A stretch of 64,000 bases of DNA. Source: Merluccius polli (taxonomy: Eukaryota > Chordata > Actinopteri > Gadiformes > Merlucciidae). Location: NCBI GenBank assembly GCA_030340625.1, contig JAOPHQ010000376.1, positions 1 through 64,000 on the forward strand, written 5' to 3'. The notes under the pieces were generated by a model. The model saw only the letters and a program-made list of their open reading frames with translations. It ran no database searches and was not told the origin of the DNA. How positions within the stretch are numbered: the stretch's first letter is position 1; every line of letters starts with the position of its first letter. This document shows positions 63,693 through 64,000 of the stretch, one piece after another. Made by a program: the position numbers and the translations under genes.

Positions 63693-64000
63693 TATAGGCA
63701 TATGTCGGCCTTTTTTCCCTTTTTTTTAAACAGTTATACAGTTTAATGCCCACTTTTACTGCCTTGTTTGATTATTGTTGGCCGATAAGTAGGCTACTTA
63801 TTGTAATTGGAATACAGATGTAGTCTTGTTGAATCGTTTCCAAACCTTTAAGAGCGGCTGTAGGCGCATTGTTCGGCTTTTACGAGCGCCGCATAGGCCT
63901 ACAACCTATAATGCCTGTATTTATTATTTTTAACAGTTGTAGGTCATCAAGTTAACTGTCTTGTATTATTGTTGGCCTATACATTATTGTTGGAATAAAG
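63693..64000. other. Right edge, no gene seen
   Basis: AT-rich sequence with two similar CGGCTTTTACGAGCGCCG-like motifs (about 63495-63520 and 63873-63892), hinting at an old internal duplication. Nothing else supported. Confidence 0.35.

Overview
The window is vertebrate nuclear DNA, almost certainly from a teleost fish. It has split genes with GT-AG introns, very many (CA/GT)n, (GA)n and tandem minisatellite tracts, and small DNA transposons of fish type. The gene order acot9 - sat1 - apoo - klhl15 - eif2s3 matches human Xp22.11 as I recall it. It is followed by lrrc31 and lrrc34, whose human orthologues lie together on 3q26.2, so the window spans a junction of two ancestral synteny blocks. 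Gene calls rest on reading exons by eye, checking splice-site dinucleotides and codon phase across introns, and comparing with remembered vertebrate proteins. No database was searched.

Layout: acot9 (minus, 13 coding exons, last exon(s) beyond the left edge) occupies 242-7881. sat1 (plus, 6 exons, complete 170 aa) is at 10536-12718. A gene-poor 6.9 kb stretch follows. apoo (minus, 7 exons, about 224 aa) is at 19619-24930. Immediately upstream of the apoo promoter sits a 5.3 kb ISL2EU-type DNA transposon (25052-30342). It carries a THAP/DDE transposase on the plus strand, apparently broken, and a convergent intact 574-aa YqaJ nuclease on the minus strand with SWIM and PHD-like zinc fingers. 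Next comes a truncated copy of a hAT-type element rich in TTACGTAA palindromes, then 4 kb of repeats. klhl15 (minus, 7 coding exons) is at 35075-40951, with a probable 5' UTR exon near 43.5 kb. eif2s3 (plus, 12 exons, complete 472 aa) is at 45126-51015. lrrc31 (plus, 10 exons, about 592 aa) and lrrc34 (minus, 10 exons, 409 aa) are tail to tail at 52183-60479. A complete 1762-bp hAT-type element with a perfect 8-bp target duplication interrupts a minisatellite next to the lrrc34 start codon.

The host genes are ordinary housekeeping or cell-biology genes: mitochondrial acyl-CoA hydrolysis, polyamine catabolism, MICOS, a CUL3 adaptor, eIF2 gamma and leucine-rich-repeat proteins. They form no pathway together. 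The unusual biology lies in the mobile DNA (the two-gene ISL2EU element, the TTACGTAA arrays, and several MITEs with clean target duplications), in a possible sat1 poison exon, and in a Gly-rich expansion with a reading-frame break inside klhl15.
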